A DNA stretch of 64,000 nt from Cellulomonas aerilata (GTDB taxonomy: Bacteria; Actinomycetota; Actinomycetes; Actinomycetales; Cellulomonadaceae). The DNA is taken from the NCBI RefSeq assembly GCF_007991755.1, contig NZ_BJYY01000018.1:1-64000 (forward strand). The letters are read 5' to 3'. Positions 33,578-42,496 of the stretch are shown in pieces; position 1 is the stretch's first letter; every line of letters starts with the position of its first letter. A program made the position numbers and the translations under genes. The notes below the pieces were generated by a model that saw nothing but the letters and a program-made list of their open reading frames with translations, searched no databases and had not been told where the DNA came from.

Positions 33578-34764
33578 CAGCCGGCGAGGTTCCCGGTGAC
33601 GCCGGCGACGAAGTAGTCCATCTGGTCGGCGTCGTCGGACGTGAGCGCCGTGCCCTCGGGGATCACCGGGGTCGCACCGTCCTGACCCATGATCGGGCCG
33701 GTGAAAGGCGTCCAGCCGCTCTCCAGCTCCGTCTGGGCGGCGTCGATGAGGGCCTTCGTCTCGGGCGTGACGGACGCGCCGAGCGTGGACGGCACGAACG
33801 GGCTGTTGCCGTTGGCCGCACCACCGCGGTAGTTGGCGTCGTACTCGCTGCCGATGAAGTCGCCGTCGACGACCGTGTCGATGATCGACGGGTACAGCTC
33901 GGTCCAGTCCCACTCCGAGCCGGCGAGCCACCCCTGCGGTGCGAGCTCGGACGCGTCGGCGTGGAAGCCCACGCTGTACACCCCCGCCGCCTCCGCTGCC
34001 TCGATGATGGTCTTGGTGCAGTCCTGGTGCTGGGTGAGCACGTCCGCGCCCTGGCTGATGAGCGACGCCGCCCGGTCGGCCTGGGTGGCCGGGTCGCACC
34101 AGCTCGTGGTGGAGACCGCGATCGTCTCGACGTCCGGGTTCACCGACTGCGCGCCCAGCGTGAAGGCGTTGATGTTGGCGACCACCTGAGGCACGGGGTA
34201 GCCGTAGACGAACCCGAGGACGCCGGTCTCGGTGGCCGCACCGGCGGCGATGCCGGCGAGGTACACCGGCTCGTAGACGGTGCCGTAGTAGGTGCCGAGG
34301 TTCTCCGGGGACGTGTCGTCGATGAGCCCGCCCTGGTGCAGCACGGCGACGTCGGGGTTGGCCTCGGCGACCTGCTGGGCCGCGTCCAGGTGACCGAAGC
34401 TCGTGGCGAAGAGGACGGTCGCGCCCTGGTCGACCATCGTCTGGAGGGCTTCGACGGCCTGGTCGTTCTCGGGGATGTTGTAGGCCTCGAGGATCTCCAG
34501 GTCGGGGTGGGTCTCGGCGACGGCCCTGATGCCGTCGTGGACGGCCTGGTTGTACCCGAAGTCGTCCTGCGGGCCCACGGCGATGAACCCGACGGTGGTC
34601 GCGCCCTCACCGGGCGCTGCGCCGGAGGAGGACTCGCCGGCACCGGCGTCGGACTCCGTCGCGCTGGTGCATGCGCTGAGCGCGAGGCCGGCGATCGCGG
34701 CACCGGCGAGCAGGGAGGTGACGTGCCGGCGGGTCGGGGTGCGGCGTGCTGACGAGAGGGTCAT
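33577..34764 (-). CDS. BMP-family substrate-binding lipoprotein
   Basis: 395 residues. The lipoprotein signal reads [32 protein letters not shown] with the lipidated Cys in LSACTS. The BMP/PnrA domain has [50 protein letters not shown] and the C-terminal [16 protein letters not shown]. Relatives bind nucleosides or other planar nitrogen compounds. QDDFGYN replaces the usual 'DxSFN' type loop. It is upstream of the hydrolase pair and downstream of its two permeases. The start was set by the signal peptide; the longer frame is a shadow of the permease. Confidence 0.88.
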   Translation of the reverse strand: MTLSSARRTPTRRHVTSLLAGAAIAGLALSACTSATESDAGAGESSSGAAPGEGATTVGFIAVGPQDDFGYNQAVHDGIRAVAETHPDLEILEAYNIPENDQAVEALQTMVDQGATVLFATSFGHLDAAQQVAEANPDVAVLHQGGLIDDTSPENLGTYYGTVYEPVYLAGIAAGAATETGVLGFVYGYPVPQVVANINAFTLGAQSVNPDVETIAVSTTSWCDPATQADRAASLISQGADVLTQHQDCTKTIIEAAEAAGVYSVGFHADASELAPQGWLAGSEWDWTELYPSIIDTVVDGDFIGSEYDANYRGGAANGNSPFVPSTLGASVTPETKALIDAAQTELESGWTPFTGPIMGQDGATPVIPEGTALTSDDADQMDYFVAGVTGNLAG

Positions 34765-34820
34765 GTGCAGGTCCTTCGGTGCGGGAGGAGGGAGCATGGC
34801 CACGGGGGCGCGATGCCGGG

Positions 34821-35729
34821 TCAGGCCTTGGCGGTCTCGAGGACCTTGAGGAGCTCGTCGGGGGCCTTGCGCAGCGTGCGCTTGCCGAGCACCGTCAGGA
34901 CGACGAGCGTCATGAGGAACGGGATGGCGTTGAGGGCGAACTGGTTGACGTCCACGCCGTTGGCCTGGAGGACCGAGGCGAGCGAGAGTGCCGCGCCGAA
35001 CAGGTAGGCGCCGAGCAGGACGTTGACGGGGTGCCACATCGCGAAGATGACGAGGGAGACGGCGATGAACCCGCGGCCGGCGATCATGTTCTCGAACCAG
35101 CTGTTCGCGTAGGCGATCGAGATGTGCGCACCGCCGATCCCCGCGAGCGCCCCGCCGGAGACGACCGCGGCGTACCGGACCGCCACCACGGAGTAGCCGT
35201 TGACGCCCAGGGCGTCGGCGCGCTCCCCGGCGGACCGCAGGAGCAGGCCGGCCCGCGTCCGGAACATCACCCAGGCCACGAGGGGCACCACCACGTAGCC
35301 CGCGTACACGAGGGGGTCGTGGTCGAAGAGCACCGGGCCGACGACGGGGATGTCACCCAGCACCGGGATCTTGACCGGGGTGAACGCGGTGATCTGGCGA
35401 CTGACGTAGTCGACCCCGAACAGCGCGGTGAGGCCCAGGGCCAGGAAGAACAGGGTCAGCCCGCTCGCGTACTGGTTGGCGCCACGGCTGACGACGAGGA
35501 CGGCGTGGACGAGGGCGAGCAGGGCGCCCGCCGCGGCACCGCCCAGGACGCCGAGCCACGGGCTGCCGGTGTGGAAGGTGACGGCGTACCCGCCGAGCGC
35601 CCCGACGAGCATGGCGCCCTCGGTGCCGAGGTTGATGACCCCTGCGCGCTCGGAGATCGTCTCGCCGAGCCCCGCGAACAGCAGCGAGGTCCCGCCGCGG
35701 ACGCCTCCGGAGAGGATGTCGATGATCAT
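34821..35729 (-). CDS. ABC transporter permease, nucleoside/BMP type (second)
   Basis: 302 residues with 8-9 membrane helices of the branched-chain/nucleoside permease family. The N-terminus LLFAGLGETISERAGVINLGTEGAML and GVNGYSVVAVRYAAVVSGGALAGIGGAHISI are characteristic of the YufQ/BmpD-type subunit. The ATG overlaps the stop of the first permease by 4 bases. It pairs with that permease, the double-ABC ATPase and the BMP lipoprotein in one importer. Confidence 0.9.
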   Translation of the reverse strand: MIIDILSGGVRGGTSLLFAGLGETISERAGVINLGTEGAMLVGALGGYAVTFHTGSPWLGVLGGAAAGALLALVHAVLVVSRGANQYASGLTLFFLALGLTALFGVDYVSRQITAFTPVKIPVLGDIPVVGPVLFDHDPLVYAGYVVVPLVAWVMFRTRAGLLLRSAGERADALGVNGYSVVAVRYAAVVSGGALAGIGGAHISIAYANSWFENMIAGRGFIAVSLVIFAMWHPVNVLLGAYLFGAALSLASVLQANGVDVNQFALNAIPFLMTLVVLTVLGKRTLRKAPDELLKVLETAKA

Positions 35730-36787
35730 GCGTCGGCCTTCCGTACGGACGTCCAACCGAGCACCGCGACCAGGACGAGCCCCATGAGGATGTTCACGCT
35801 GGCTGCGGGGAGCCCCGCCGAGATCTGGAGCGTGTTGCCGGTGATGGCGATCGCCGCGACGGCGGCGGCGGACACGAGCACGGCCAGCGGCCGGTGCCGG
35901 GCGAGCCAGCTGGCGAGGAACCCGATGTAGCCGATGTTGGCCCCGAACGTCGGGCGGAGCTTGTACTCCGCGCCGGCGAGGTGGACGTAGCCGGCGAGCC
36001 CGGCGAGGACGCCGCCGAGGACCAGCGCGGACAGCAGCAGCACCGTCACCGGCAGCCCCGCGCGCCGGGCGGCCTCCGGGTTGCCGCCCACCACGGTGAG
36101 GCGGAAGCCCCACGTCGTGCGGGTGAACGCGAACCAGATGACCAGGGCCGCGATGACGGCGACGACGATCCCCACGTGGACCCCGGACGTGCCGAGCAGA
36201 GGGAGCTTCGCTCCGGGGCCGATCTCCGGGCTGGTCGCCTGACCCATGGCGGCGTCGTCCCGCCAGCTGCCCAGGATGAGGAACAGCATCAGGTACAGGG
36301 CGACGAAGTTCAGCAGGACCGTGGTGACGGCCTCGTTCACGTCGCCGACCAGGCGCAGGGCGGCGGCGATCCCCGCCCACGCACCGCCGGCGACGACGGC
36401 GGCGAGGACCATGACGGTGACGGCGACGGCGGGAGCGGCGTCGGCTCCGACCCACATGCCGGCACCGGCTGCGGCGACCGCGCCGACGATGACCTGTCCC
36501 TCACCGCCGACGTTGACCAGGCCCGCCCGGCCGGGGACCACGACGGCCAGTGCCGCGAGCGCGAAGGGAGTGGCGCGGACGAGGATCTGCTCGACCTGGC
36601 GGGGCTCGGTGAGGACCGACGTCCAGATCGTGCCCAGGACGGACAGCGGGTCGACGTCGTTGGCGAGGATGAAGGCGCTGAAGATCACGAGGGCTGCGGT
36701 GCAGGCGGCCAGCCACCGTGCCGCGGTCCCGGTCCGCGCGGTCAGCGCGGCGGTCCGTCGCGGAGCGCCGACGGCGACGCCGGTCAC
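35726..36787 (-). CDS. ABC transporter permease, nucleoside/BMP type (first)
   Basis: 353 residues, about 9-10 membrane helices. LVRATPFALAALAVVVPGRAGLVNVGGEGQVIVGAV and WGFRLTVVGGNPEAARRAGLPV are YufP-type signatures. Overlaps the ATPase stop by 4 bases upstream and the second permease start by 4 bases downstream, so all subunits are coupled. Confidence 0.9.
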   Translation of the reverse strand: MTGVAVGAPRRTAALTARTGTAARWLAACTAALVIFSAFILANDVDPLSVLGTIWTSVLTEPRQVEQILVRATPFALAALAVVVPGRAGLVNVGGEGQVIVGAVAAAGAGMWVGADAAPAVAVTVMVLAAVVAGGAWAGIAAALRLVGDVNEAVTTVLLNFVALYLMLFLILGSWRDDAAMGQATSPEIGPGAKLPLLGTSGVHVGIVVAVIAALVIWFAFTRTTWGFRLTVVGGNPEAARRAGLPVTVLLLSALVLGGVLAGLAGYVHLAGAEYKLRPTFGANIGYIGFLASWLARHRPLAVLVSAAAVAAIAITGNTLQISAGLPAASVNILMGLVLVAVLGWTSVRKADA

Positions 36788-38319
36788 GCCGCACCTCCCA
36801 GCATGAGGCGGCCGAGCGCCATCCGGTCGGCGTCGGCGGCGGCCACGACGCCCGCCACGTGCCCGTCGTGCATGACCACGATCCGGTCCGCCATCGAGAT
36901 CAGCTCCTCCAGGTCCTCGGACACCATGAGCACCGCCGCTCCGGCCGCACGCTGCTCGAGCAGGACCTCCTGCGTGCGGCGTGCGTTCGCGATGTCCAGA
37001 CCGCGGCTCGGGTACGCGGCGACGACGACGGGCGAGAACGTGCTCAGCTCGCGCGTCAGCACGACGCGCTGGATGTTGCCGCCCGACAGGCCCGAGAGGG
37101 TGCGCCGGGGCGCCGCGATGTCCAGCCCGACCTTCGCGTCCGCCTCGGCCGTGCGCCGCCCGACCTCCGCCCAGTCGACGCCGACGCCCTTGCGTGGGAC
37201 CTCCCGGCCGTCGAGCACCATGTGCTGGAGCACGCTCAGACCCGGGACGACGGAGTCCGCGACCGGGTCCTCCGGGATGGCCGCGGCGACCCGCGGCCGG
37301 GCCGGGACGCCGTCGACGTCGCGGACCTCGACGTGCCCGCTGGTGAGCGGGCGGAGCCCGAGGACGACCTCGAAGAGCTCCCTCTGGCCGCTCCCGGCGA
37401 CGCCGGCGATCCCGACGAGCTCGCCGGCACGGACGTCCAGGTCGATGCCCTTGAGCGCCTCGTACCCGCGGTCCCCGTCGGTGCGCACGTCCGACAGGGC
37501 CAGCAGGGTGCGTCCGGCCGGGTCCACGGGACGGCGCTGACGGGGCAGCGGCGCCACCGCACGCCCGACCATGGCCTCGATGAGCGCGCCGTCCGTGTAG
37601 TCGGCAGGTGCCACCGCGTTGAGGACCACCTCCCCCCGGCGCAGGATCGTCATCCGGTCGGCGATCGCCCGGACCTCGTTCAGCTTGTGGGTGACGATGA
37701 CCACGCCGAGCCCCTCGGCCTTCAGCCGCTCGACGACCTCGAACAGCGACTGGACCTCCTGGGGGGCGAGCACGCTCGTCGGCTCGTCGAGGATGACCAG
37801 GCGCGCGCCGGCCATGAGGGTCTTGAGGATCTCCACGCGCTGGCGCTCGCCGATGGACAGCGTCCGCACCTGCGCCCGCGGGTCGACGTCGAGGCCGTAG
37901 GACCGGCTCGCCTCCTCGATGCGGCGCACGAGGCCGTCCATGCGGAGCCGGAAGCCGGTGCGCAGCGAGAGCGCGACGTTCTCCGCCACGGTGAGCGCGG
38001 GGACGAGCCGCAGGTCCTGGAAGACCATGCCGATGCCGAGCGCGCGGGCATGGGCCGGGTTGCCCGGGGTGACGGGCTGGCCGTCGACGAACATGCGTCC
38101 GGCGTCGGGCTCGTACACCCCGAAGATCATCTTGAGCAGCGTGCTCTTGCCTGCCCCGTTCTCACCGGCGAGCGCGTGCACCTCGCCGCGCTGGACGGAG
38201 AGGTCGACGTCGGTGTTGGCGTGCACGTCACCGAAGGACTTGGTGAACCCGACGACGTCGAGCAGGGCGGGCGGTGCGCCGATGCGGCTCGGAGGTCTCC
38301 GGTGGCTCGGCGCGGTCAC
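36784..38319 (-). CDS. ABC transporter ATPase with two nucleotide-binding domains
   Basis: 511 residues, two ABC domains in tandem. The first has Walker A GENGAGKST, signature LSIGERQ and Walker B LVILDEPTS. The second has GVAGSGQRE in the Walker A position (no Lys-Ser/Thr, as usual for the second half of MglA/BmpA-type ATPases), LSGGNIQRVVLTREL and YPSRGLDIANAR replacing a canonical Walker B. GTG 38319 follows GAGGA at good spacing; a TTG seven codons upstream is possible. First gene of the operon; powers import by the two permeases. Confidence 0.9.
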   Translation of the reverse strand: MTAPSHRRPPSRIGAPPALLDVVGFTKSFGDVHANTDVDLSVQRGEVHALAGENGAGKSTLLKMIFGVYEPDAGRMFVDGQPVTPGNPAHARALGIGMVFQDLRLVPALTVAENVALSLRTGFRLRMDGLVRRIEEASRSYGLDVDPRAQVRTLSIGERQRVEILKTLMAGARLVILDEPTSVLAPQEVQSLFEVVERLKAEGLGVVIVTHKLNEVRAIADRMTILRRGEVVLNAVAPADYTDGALIEAMVGRAVAPLPRQRRPVDPAGRTLLALSDVRTDGDRGYEALKGIDLDVRAGELVGIAGVAGSGQRELFEVVLGLRPLTSGHVEVRDVDGVPARPRVAAAIPEDPVADSVVPGLSVLQHMVLDGREVPRKGVGVDWAEVGRRTAEADAKVGLDIAAPRRTLSGLSGGNIQRVVLTRELSTFSPVVVAAYPSRGLDIANARRTQEVLLEQRAAGAAVLMVSEDLEELISMADRIVVMHDGHVAGVVAAADADRMALGRLMLGGAA

Positions 38320-38382
38320 CGTGAGTCCTCGTGCACGCAATTCGTCGTGATATCCACGCCGGGAAACCTAAATGCCCGAGAT

Positions 38383-38438
38383 GTCACGAGGGTTGACACC
38401 ATGTTGCCCTGGTGTTTCCCGGCTGACGGTCATGTTTC
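38383..38438. promoter_or_regulatory. Phased GlnR-like half sites
   Basis: Read towards the ABC operon there is a row of pentamer-like elements: GAAAC (38434-38438), GTCAG (38423-38427), GAAAC (38414-38418), GCAAC (38403-38407), a GTCAAC hexamer (38392-38397) and GTGAC (38383-38387). They are spaced 9-11 bases, about one helical turn. The alternation of GTnAC-like and GAAAC elements resembles the nitrogen regulator GlnR of actinobacteria, though the match is not perfect. It lies about 65-120 bases before the ATPase start. Confidence 0.5.
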
Positions 38439-38501
38439 CGTGGTGCGCTCGCTTTTCCCGAGCAGGGACCCGAGGCTGCACACCCGACCTACCGTGCTCC
38501 C

Positions 38502-39188
38502 ATGACCCGGACCACCGCCTCCGGCCTGACGCACCCGGTCGCCCCGCGCTCCGGGCCGCCGGTGCTGCTCGTGCACGGTGCGGGGACCACCGCCCGCCTT
38601 TGGGACCGGGTGCGCGCCGAGCTCCGCGACCTGCCCGTGGTCGCACCCGACCGTCGGTCCAGCGGCGACCTCGCCGCGGAGGTCGCCGACCTCGCTCCCT
38701 GGGCCGAGGGGGCGCTCGTGGTGGGGGTCAGCGGGGGCGCCACCCTCGGGCTCGCGCTGGCGTCGAGCGAGGTCAGGCTTGCCGGCGCCATCCTGCACGA
38801 GCCCGCGGTGGGCGGCTTGCTGCCCGGCCTGCTCGCGCCGGTGGCCGCCGCGTTCGCGGCCCACGGTGTCGCCGGGTTCGGGCGCACGCTGTATGGACCG
38901 CTGTGGTCCCCCGAGATGGCACCGGACGACCCGGGGGCGGTCGAGCGCGACCTCGCGATGTTCCGGGCCTTCGAGCCGTCCGCACCACGCCGTGGCCAGG
39001 GGCCCGTGCTGGTCACGGTCGGGGCGCAGTCCCCACCGGCCCGGTTCCAGGCCGCCGGAGCGCTCGAGGAGGCGTTCGGCCTCACGCACCGCGTGGTCGA
39101 GGGGTGCGCGCACTTCGTCCCGATCGAGGCTCCGCTGACGCTCGCCCGGCTGGTCGTCTCGGTCAGGCGCGAGCTGTCCGGAGGCTGA
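38502..39188 (+). CDS. Alpha/beta hydrolase
   Basis: 228 residues. The oxyanion region is VLLVHGAGTTARLWDRV near residue 20, the nucleophile elbow is VGVSGGATLG (Ser ~76), and the late His is in GCAHFVPIEAP (~206). A compact cytosolic esterase/lyase-like member with a small cap (LLAPVAAAFAAHGVAGFGRTLYG). The substrate is unknown. Divergent from the ABC operon, so the control region is shared. Confidence 0.8.
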   Translation: MTRTTASGLTHPVAPRSGPPVLLVHGAGTTARLWDRVRAELRDLPVVAPDRRSSGDLAAEVADLAPWAEGALVVGVSGGATLGLALASSEVRLAGAILHEPAVGGLLPGLLAPVAAAFAAHGVAGFGRTLYGPLWSPEMAPDDPGAVERDLAMFRAFEPSAPRRGQGPVLVTVGAQSPPARFQAAGALEEAFGLTHRVVEGCAHFVPIEAPLTLARLVVSVRRELSGG

Positions 39189-39376
39189 GCTCGCGCTGAC
39201 GAGCCCTTCCGTTCCCTGCTCTCCGGCGGGACGCGCTCCGGTGACGCCGCGAACCGCGCCTGCGACCGTCACCCTCCCGGCATGCTGAGCCGTCCGGAGC
39301 ACGTGTCGGGTGAAGTCGGCACGCACTGGGTGACGGACGCGCCGTGAGGCGTCGGCGTTCCTGCGACGATGCGGTC

Positions 39377-40321
39377 ATGGACGAGTGGCCCGAGTCGAGC
39401 TGCACGCAGGAGACCACCGTCTCCCTCCTGCGCGCGCGTCTGGCGGCCATCGTGGACACGACGCTCGACCCGCTGATCCTGCTCAGGCCCCTCCGCGACG
39501 CCGCAGGCCGGGTGGAGGACTTCACCGTCTCCGACATCAACGGCACCCACGCCCGCGAGGGGGGCGACCGGGCCGCGGGGCGCATGCACCTCGCGAGCCG
39601 GTCACCGGAGCTGTTCCAGCTCTACCGCCGGGTGCTGGACACCGGCGGCACCGAGTCGCTGCGGCGCGTCTGGACCGATGCCCACCCGGACGACCCCCAC
39701 TCCACCGCCGGGTGGGCGGATGTGCGCGTGACCGCCGTCGAGGGTGACCTCGTCGTGTCCTGGCGCAACGTGGACGCCGACGTCGCCGCGGAGGAGCTCC
39801 TGCGGACGCAGGCCCTGCAGGACCACCTGACCGAGCTGCCCAACCGGCGAGCCCTGAGTCAGCTCATCACCGCGGCTCCCACGCCGTTCGGGCTGTTCTT
39901 CATCGACGTGGACGACTTCAAGTCCATCAACGACACGAACGGACACGCCGCCGGCGACGCGGTCCTCGTCGAGCTGGGCCAGCGTCTGACGGCGGCCTCG
40001 CGCATGCGCGACGTCGTCGGCAGGTTGGCGGGCGACGAGTTCGTCGTGCTGGCCCGCCGCGTCGCCGACGAGGACGAGCTGCGCCACGTGGCCCGGCGGC
40101 TCCTCGCCGTCGGAGATCGTCCGTACGAGCTCGGCGAGGCACGGGTCACGGCCACGGTGAGCGTCGGTGCGCTGCTCGTCACCGAGCGGCGCACCGTCGA
40201 GGAGGTCCTCCGGTACACCGACGACCTGATGTACGCCGCCAAGCGCACCGGCCCGGGGCATCTGAGGATCGCCGTGATGACCTCTCCCCCAGGCCTCGGC
40301 GACGGCGCCGGCACCCGATAG
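39377..40321 (+). CDS. GGDEF-domain protein with AGDEF motif
   Basis: 314 residues, no membrane helix. The N-terminal ~140 residues resemble a PAS-type sensor (LAAIVDTTLDPLILLRPLRDAAGRVEDFTVSDIN), as in PAS proteins with atypical starts. The GGDEF domain follows: DHLTELPNRRALSQ, FIDVDDFKSINDTNGHAAGD and RLAGDEFVV. The first Gly of the signature is Ala, a variant present in many active cyclases. ATG 39377 was preferred over an upstream GTG that adds an Arg-rich stretch. Confidence 0.82.
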   Translation: MDEWPESSCTQETTVSLLRARLAAIVDTTLDPLILLRPLRDAAGRVEDFTVSDINGTHAREGGDRAAGRMHLASRSPELFQLYRRVLDTGGTESLRRVWTDAHPDDPHSTAGWADVRVTAVEGDLVVSWRNVDADVAAEELLRTQALQDHLTELPNRRALSQLITAAPTPFGLFFIDVDDFKSINDTNGHAAGDAVLVELGQRLTAASRMRDVVGRLAGDEFVVLARRVADEDELRHVARRLLAVGDRPYELGEARVTATVSVGALLVTERRTVEEVLRYTDDLMYAAKRTGPGHLRIAVMTSPPGLGDGAGTR

Positions 40322-40339
40322 GTCGCGGGTCTGCCGACG

Positions 40340-40372
40340 CAGCGACGCCGGCCGGCTCGACGGCCGTCGCTG
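40340..40372. terminator. Probable terminator between converging genes
   Basis: Interrupted inverted repeat (CAGCGAC and GGCC pairing with GGCC and GTCGCTG) just after the GGDEF gene and before the convergent pckG. Confidence 0.5.
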
Positions 40373-40455
40373 AGCACCGGGCTCACGCAGGCGCTCCCGA
40401 CTCGCGCCCCGGAGCGCCGACGGGACCGAGCGCAGCACCCGTAGGCGTCCCGGTG

Positions 40456-42354
40456 CTACCGCCCGGGCGCCGCCGACAGGCGCTCCCGCAGCCGCACCAC
40501 CTGGTCCGTGATGGCGGCCGGCAGCCGGTCCCCGAAGCGGCCCAGCCACTCCTCGGCGTCGTCGGTCTCGGCGAGCCACGCAGCGGGGTCCACCCGGAAC
40601 AGCTCGTCGACCACGTCCGGCGCGAGGCCCAGTCCGTCGACCTCGAGCTCACCAGGCGCCGGCAGCAGGCCCACCGGTGACGGGGTCGCCCGGGCCGTTC
40701 CGTCGACACGGCGCAGCAGCCAGGCGAGGACCCGGGAGTTCTCGCCGAACCCGGGCCACAGGTACGTGCCGTCCGTCGTCTTGCGGAACCAGTTGACGGA
40801 GAAGATCCGGGGGGCGCTCTCCCCCAGCTGCTCGCCGATCCGCAGCCAGTGGTCCCAGTGGTCGGCCATGTTGTAGCCGCAGAAGGGCAGCATGGCGAAG
40901 GGGTCGCGGCGCAGCGCCCCCACGGTCCCCTCGGCCGCGGCGGTCTGCTCCGACGAGATGGTCGCTCCCATGAGCACGCCGTGCGCCCAGTCGTACGACT
41001 CCGCGACGAGCGGCACGTTGGTCGCGCGGCGCCCCCCGAACACGATCGCGTCGATCGGCACGCCGGCGGGGTCCTGCCAGGAGTCGGCGATGGACGGGCA
41101 CCGGTCGGCACGCACGGTGAAGCGAGAGTTCGGGTGCGCGGCAGGTCGGCCGGCGTCAGGCGTCCAGTCCTCGCCCTGCCAGTCGACCAGGTGCGCGGGG
41201 ACGTCGTCCGTCAGCCCCTCCCACCAGACGTCGCCGTCGTCGGTGAGCGCCACGTTGGTGAAGACCGTGTCGGACGCGACCATCGCGACAGCGATCGGGT
41301 TGGTGGACTCGCCCGTCCCGGGCGCGACCCCGAAGAACCCCGCCTCGGGGTTGATGGCGCGCAGCCGGCCGTCGGTGCCGGGCCCCCCCGGGCGCATCCA
41401 GGCGATGTCGTCCCCGATGGTCTCGGCGGTCCATCCCGCGACCGTGGGGCTGATCATGGCCAGGTTGGTCTTCCCGCACGCCGACGGGAAGGCGGCGGCG
41501 ACGTGGAACGCCCTGCCCTCGGGGGACGTCAGCCGCAGGAGCAGCATGTGCTCGGCCAACCATCCCTCGTCGCGCCCCATGACGGAGGCGATCCGCAGGG
41601 CGAAGCACTTCTTCCCGAGCAGCGCGTTGCCGCCGTAGCCCGAGCCGAAGGACCAGATCTCACGGGTCTCGGGGAAGTGGCAGATGTACTTCAGGGCGTT
41701 GCAGGGCCACGGGACGTCCTCCCGGCGACGACCGTCGGCCTCCACCAGGGGCATGCCGACGCTGTGCACGGCGGGCACGAAGTCGCCTTCGGCGCCCAGC
41801 TCCTCGAGCACCCGGGTGCCCACGCGAGTCATCGTGCGCATGGAGACGACGACGTACGGGGAGTCGGTGACCTCGACGCCGATCTGCGCCAGCGGCGAGC
41901 CGACCGGTCCCATCGAGAAGGGGACGACGTACATGACCCGCCCCCGCATGGAGCCGGCGAAGACGTCCCGCAGCTCGGTGCGCATGGGGCCGGGCGCTCG
42001 CCAGTTGTTCGTCGGCCCGGCGTCGCTCGCGCGCTCGGAGCAGATGAACGTCCGGCTCTCCACCCGGGCGACGTCGTCCGGCGTCGACCGGGCCAGGAAG
42101 CTGCGCGGGCGACGGACCGGGTCCAGCCGCAGGAACGTCCCTTGGGAGACGAGCAGCTCGCACAGCCGGTCGTACTCCTCGTCGCTGCCGTCGCACCACA
42201 CGACCGCGTCCGGTCCGGTGAGCTCGGCGATCGACGCGACCCAGTCCCGGAGGCGGTGGTGCCCCCCCGGGGCGCCGGTGGCCGCCGGGGTGTCGTGCTC
42301 GATGGCGTCCTCGGAGGTCCGCGGGGTCGGCGGCTGGTCGATGGTGAGCGTCAT
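40456..42354 (-). CDS. pckG: GTP-dependent phosphoenolpyruvate carboxykinase
   Basis: 632 residues, full length. It converts oxaloacetate and GTP to PEP, the entry step of gluconeogenesis. Visible: the P-loop [12 protein letters not shown] (~292-303), [30 protein letters not shown] before it, the metal-site [10 protein letters not shown], and [16 protein letters not shown]. The ATG follows GGAAGGGA. Divergent from the RamB-like regulator, which lies 143 bases away and probably controls it. Confidence 0.97.
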   Translation of the reverse strand: MTLTIDQPPTPRTSEDAIEHDTPAATGAPGGHHRLRDWVASIAELTGPDAVVWCDGSDEEYDRLCELLVSQGTFLRLDPVRRPRSFLARSTPDDVARVESRTFICSERASDAGPTNNWRAPGPMRTELRDVFAGSMRGRVMYVVPFSMGPVGSPLAQIGVEVTDSPYVVVSMRTMTRVGTRVLEELGAEGDFVPAVHSVGMPLVEADGRRREDVPWPCNALKYICHFPETREIWSFGSGYGGNALLGKKCFALRIASVMGRDEGWLAEHMLLLRLTSPEGRAFHVAAAFPSACGKTNLAMISPTVAGWTAETIGDDIAWMRPGGPGTDGRLRAINPEAGFFGVAPGTGESTNPIAVAMVASDTVFTNVALTDDGDVWWEGLTDDVPAHLVDWQGEDWTPDAGRPAAHPNSRFTVRADRCPSIADSWQDPAGVPIDAIVFGGRRATNVPLVAESYDWAHGVLMGATISSEQTAAAEGTVGALRRDPFAMLPFCGYNMADHWDHWLRIGEQLGESAPRIFSVNWFRKTTDGTYLWPGFGENSRVLAWLLRRVDGTARATPSPVGLLPAPGELEVDGLGLAPDVVDELFRVDPAAWLAETDDAEEWLGRFGDRLPAAITDQVVRLRERLSAAPGR

Positions 42355-42461
42355 GGTGGGGTCCCTTCCTCGCAACCTGGGCCGCTGCCGCCGGTCACGG
42401 ATTTGTCGTCGTCGTTGTCACCCTGGCGGTACAGCGGTGCACCGCCCAGCCCCCGGTACCG

Positions 42462-42489
42462 GAAAGAATCGACGTTCTTTCGCTACAGT
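42462..42489 (+). promoter_or_regulatory. Inverted repeat and -10 element of the RamB-like gene
   Basis: GAAAGAA and TTCTTTC (7-base arms, 6-base spacer, 42462-42481) directly precede TACAGT (42484-42489), a good -10 box, which is 7 bases from the ATG. The repeat covers the space where RNA polymerase binds, so autorepression is likely. It may also act on pckG on the other side. Confidence 0.65.
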
Positions 42490-42496
42490 CACATCC

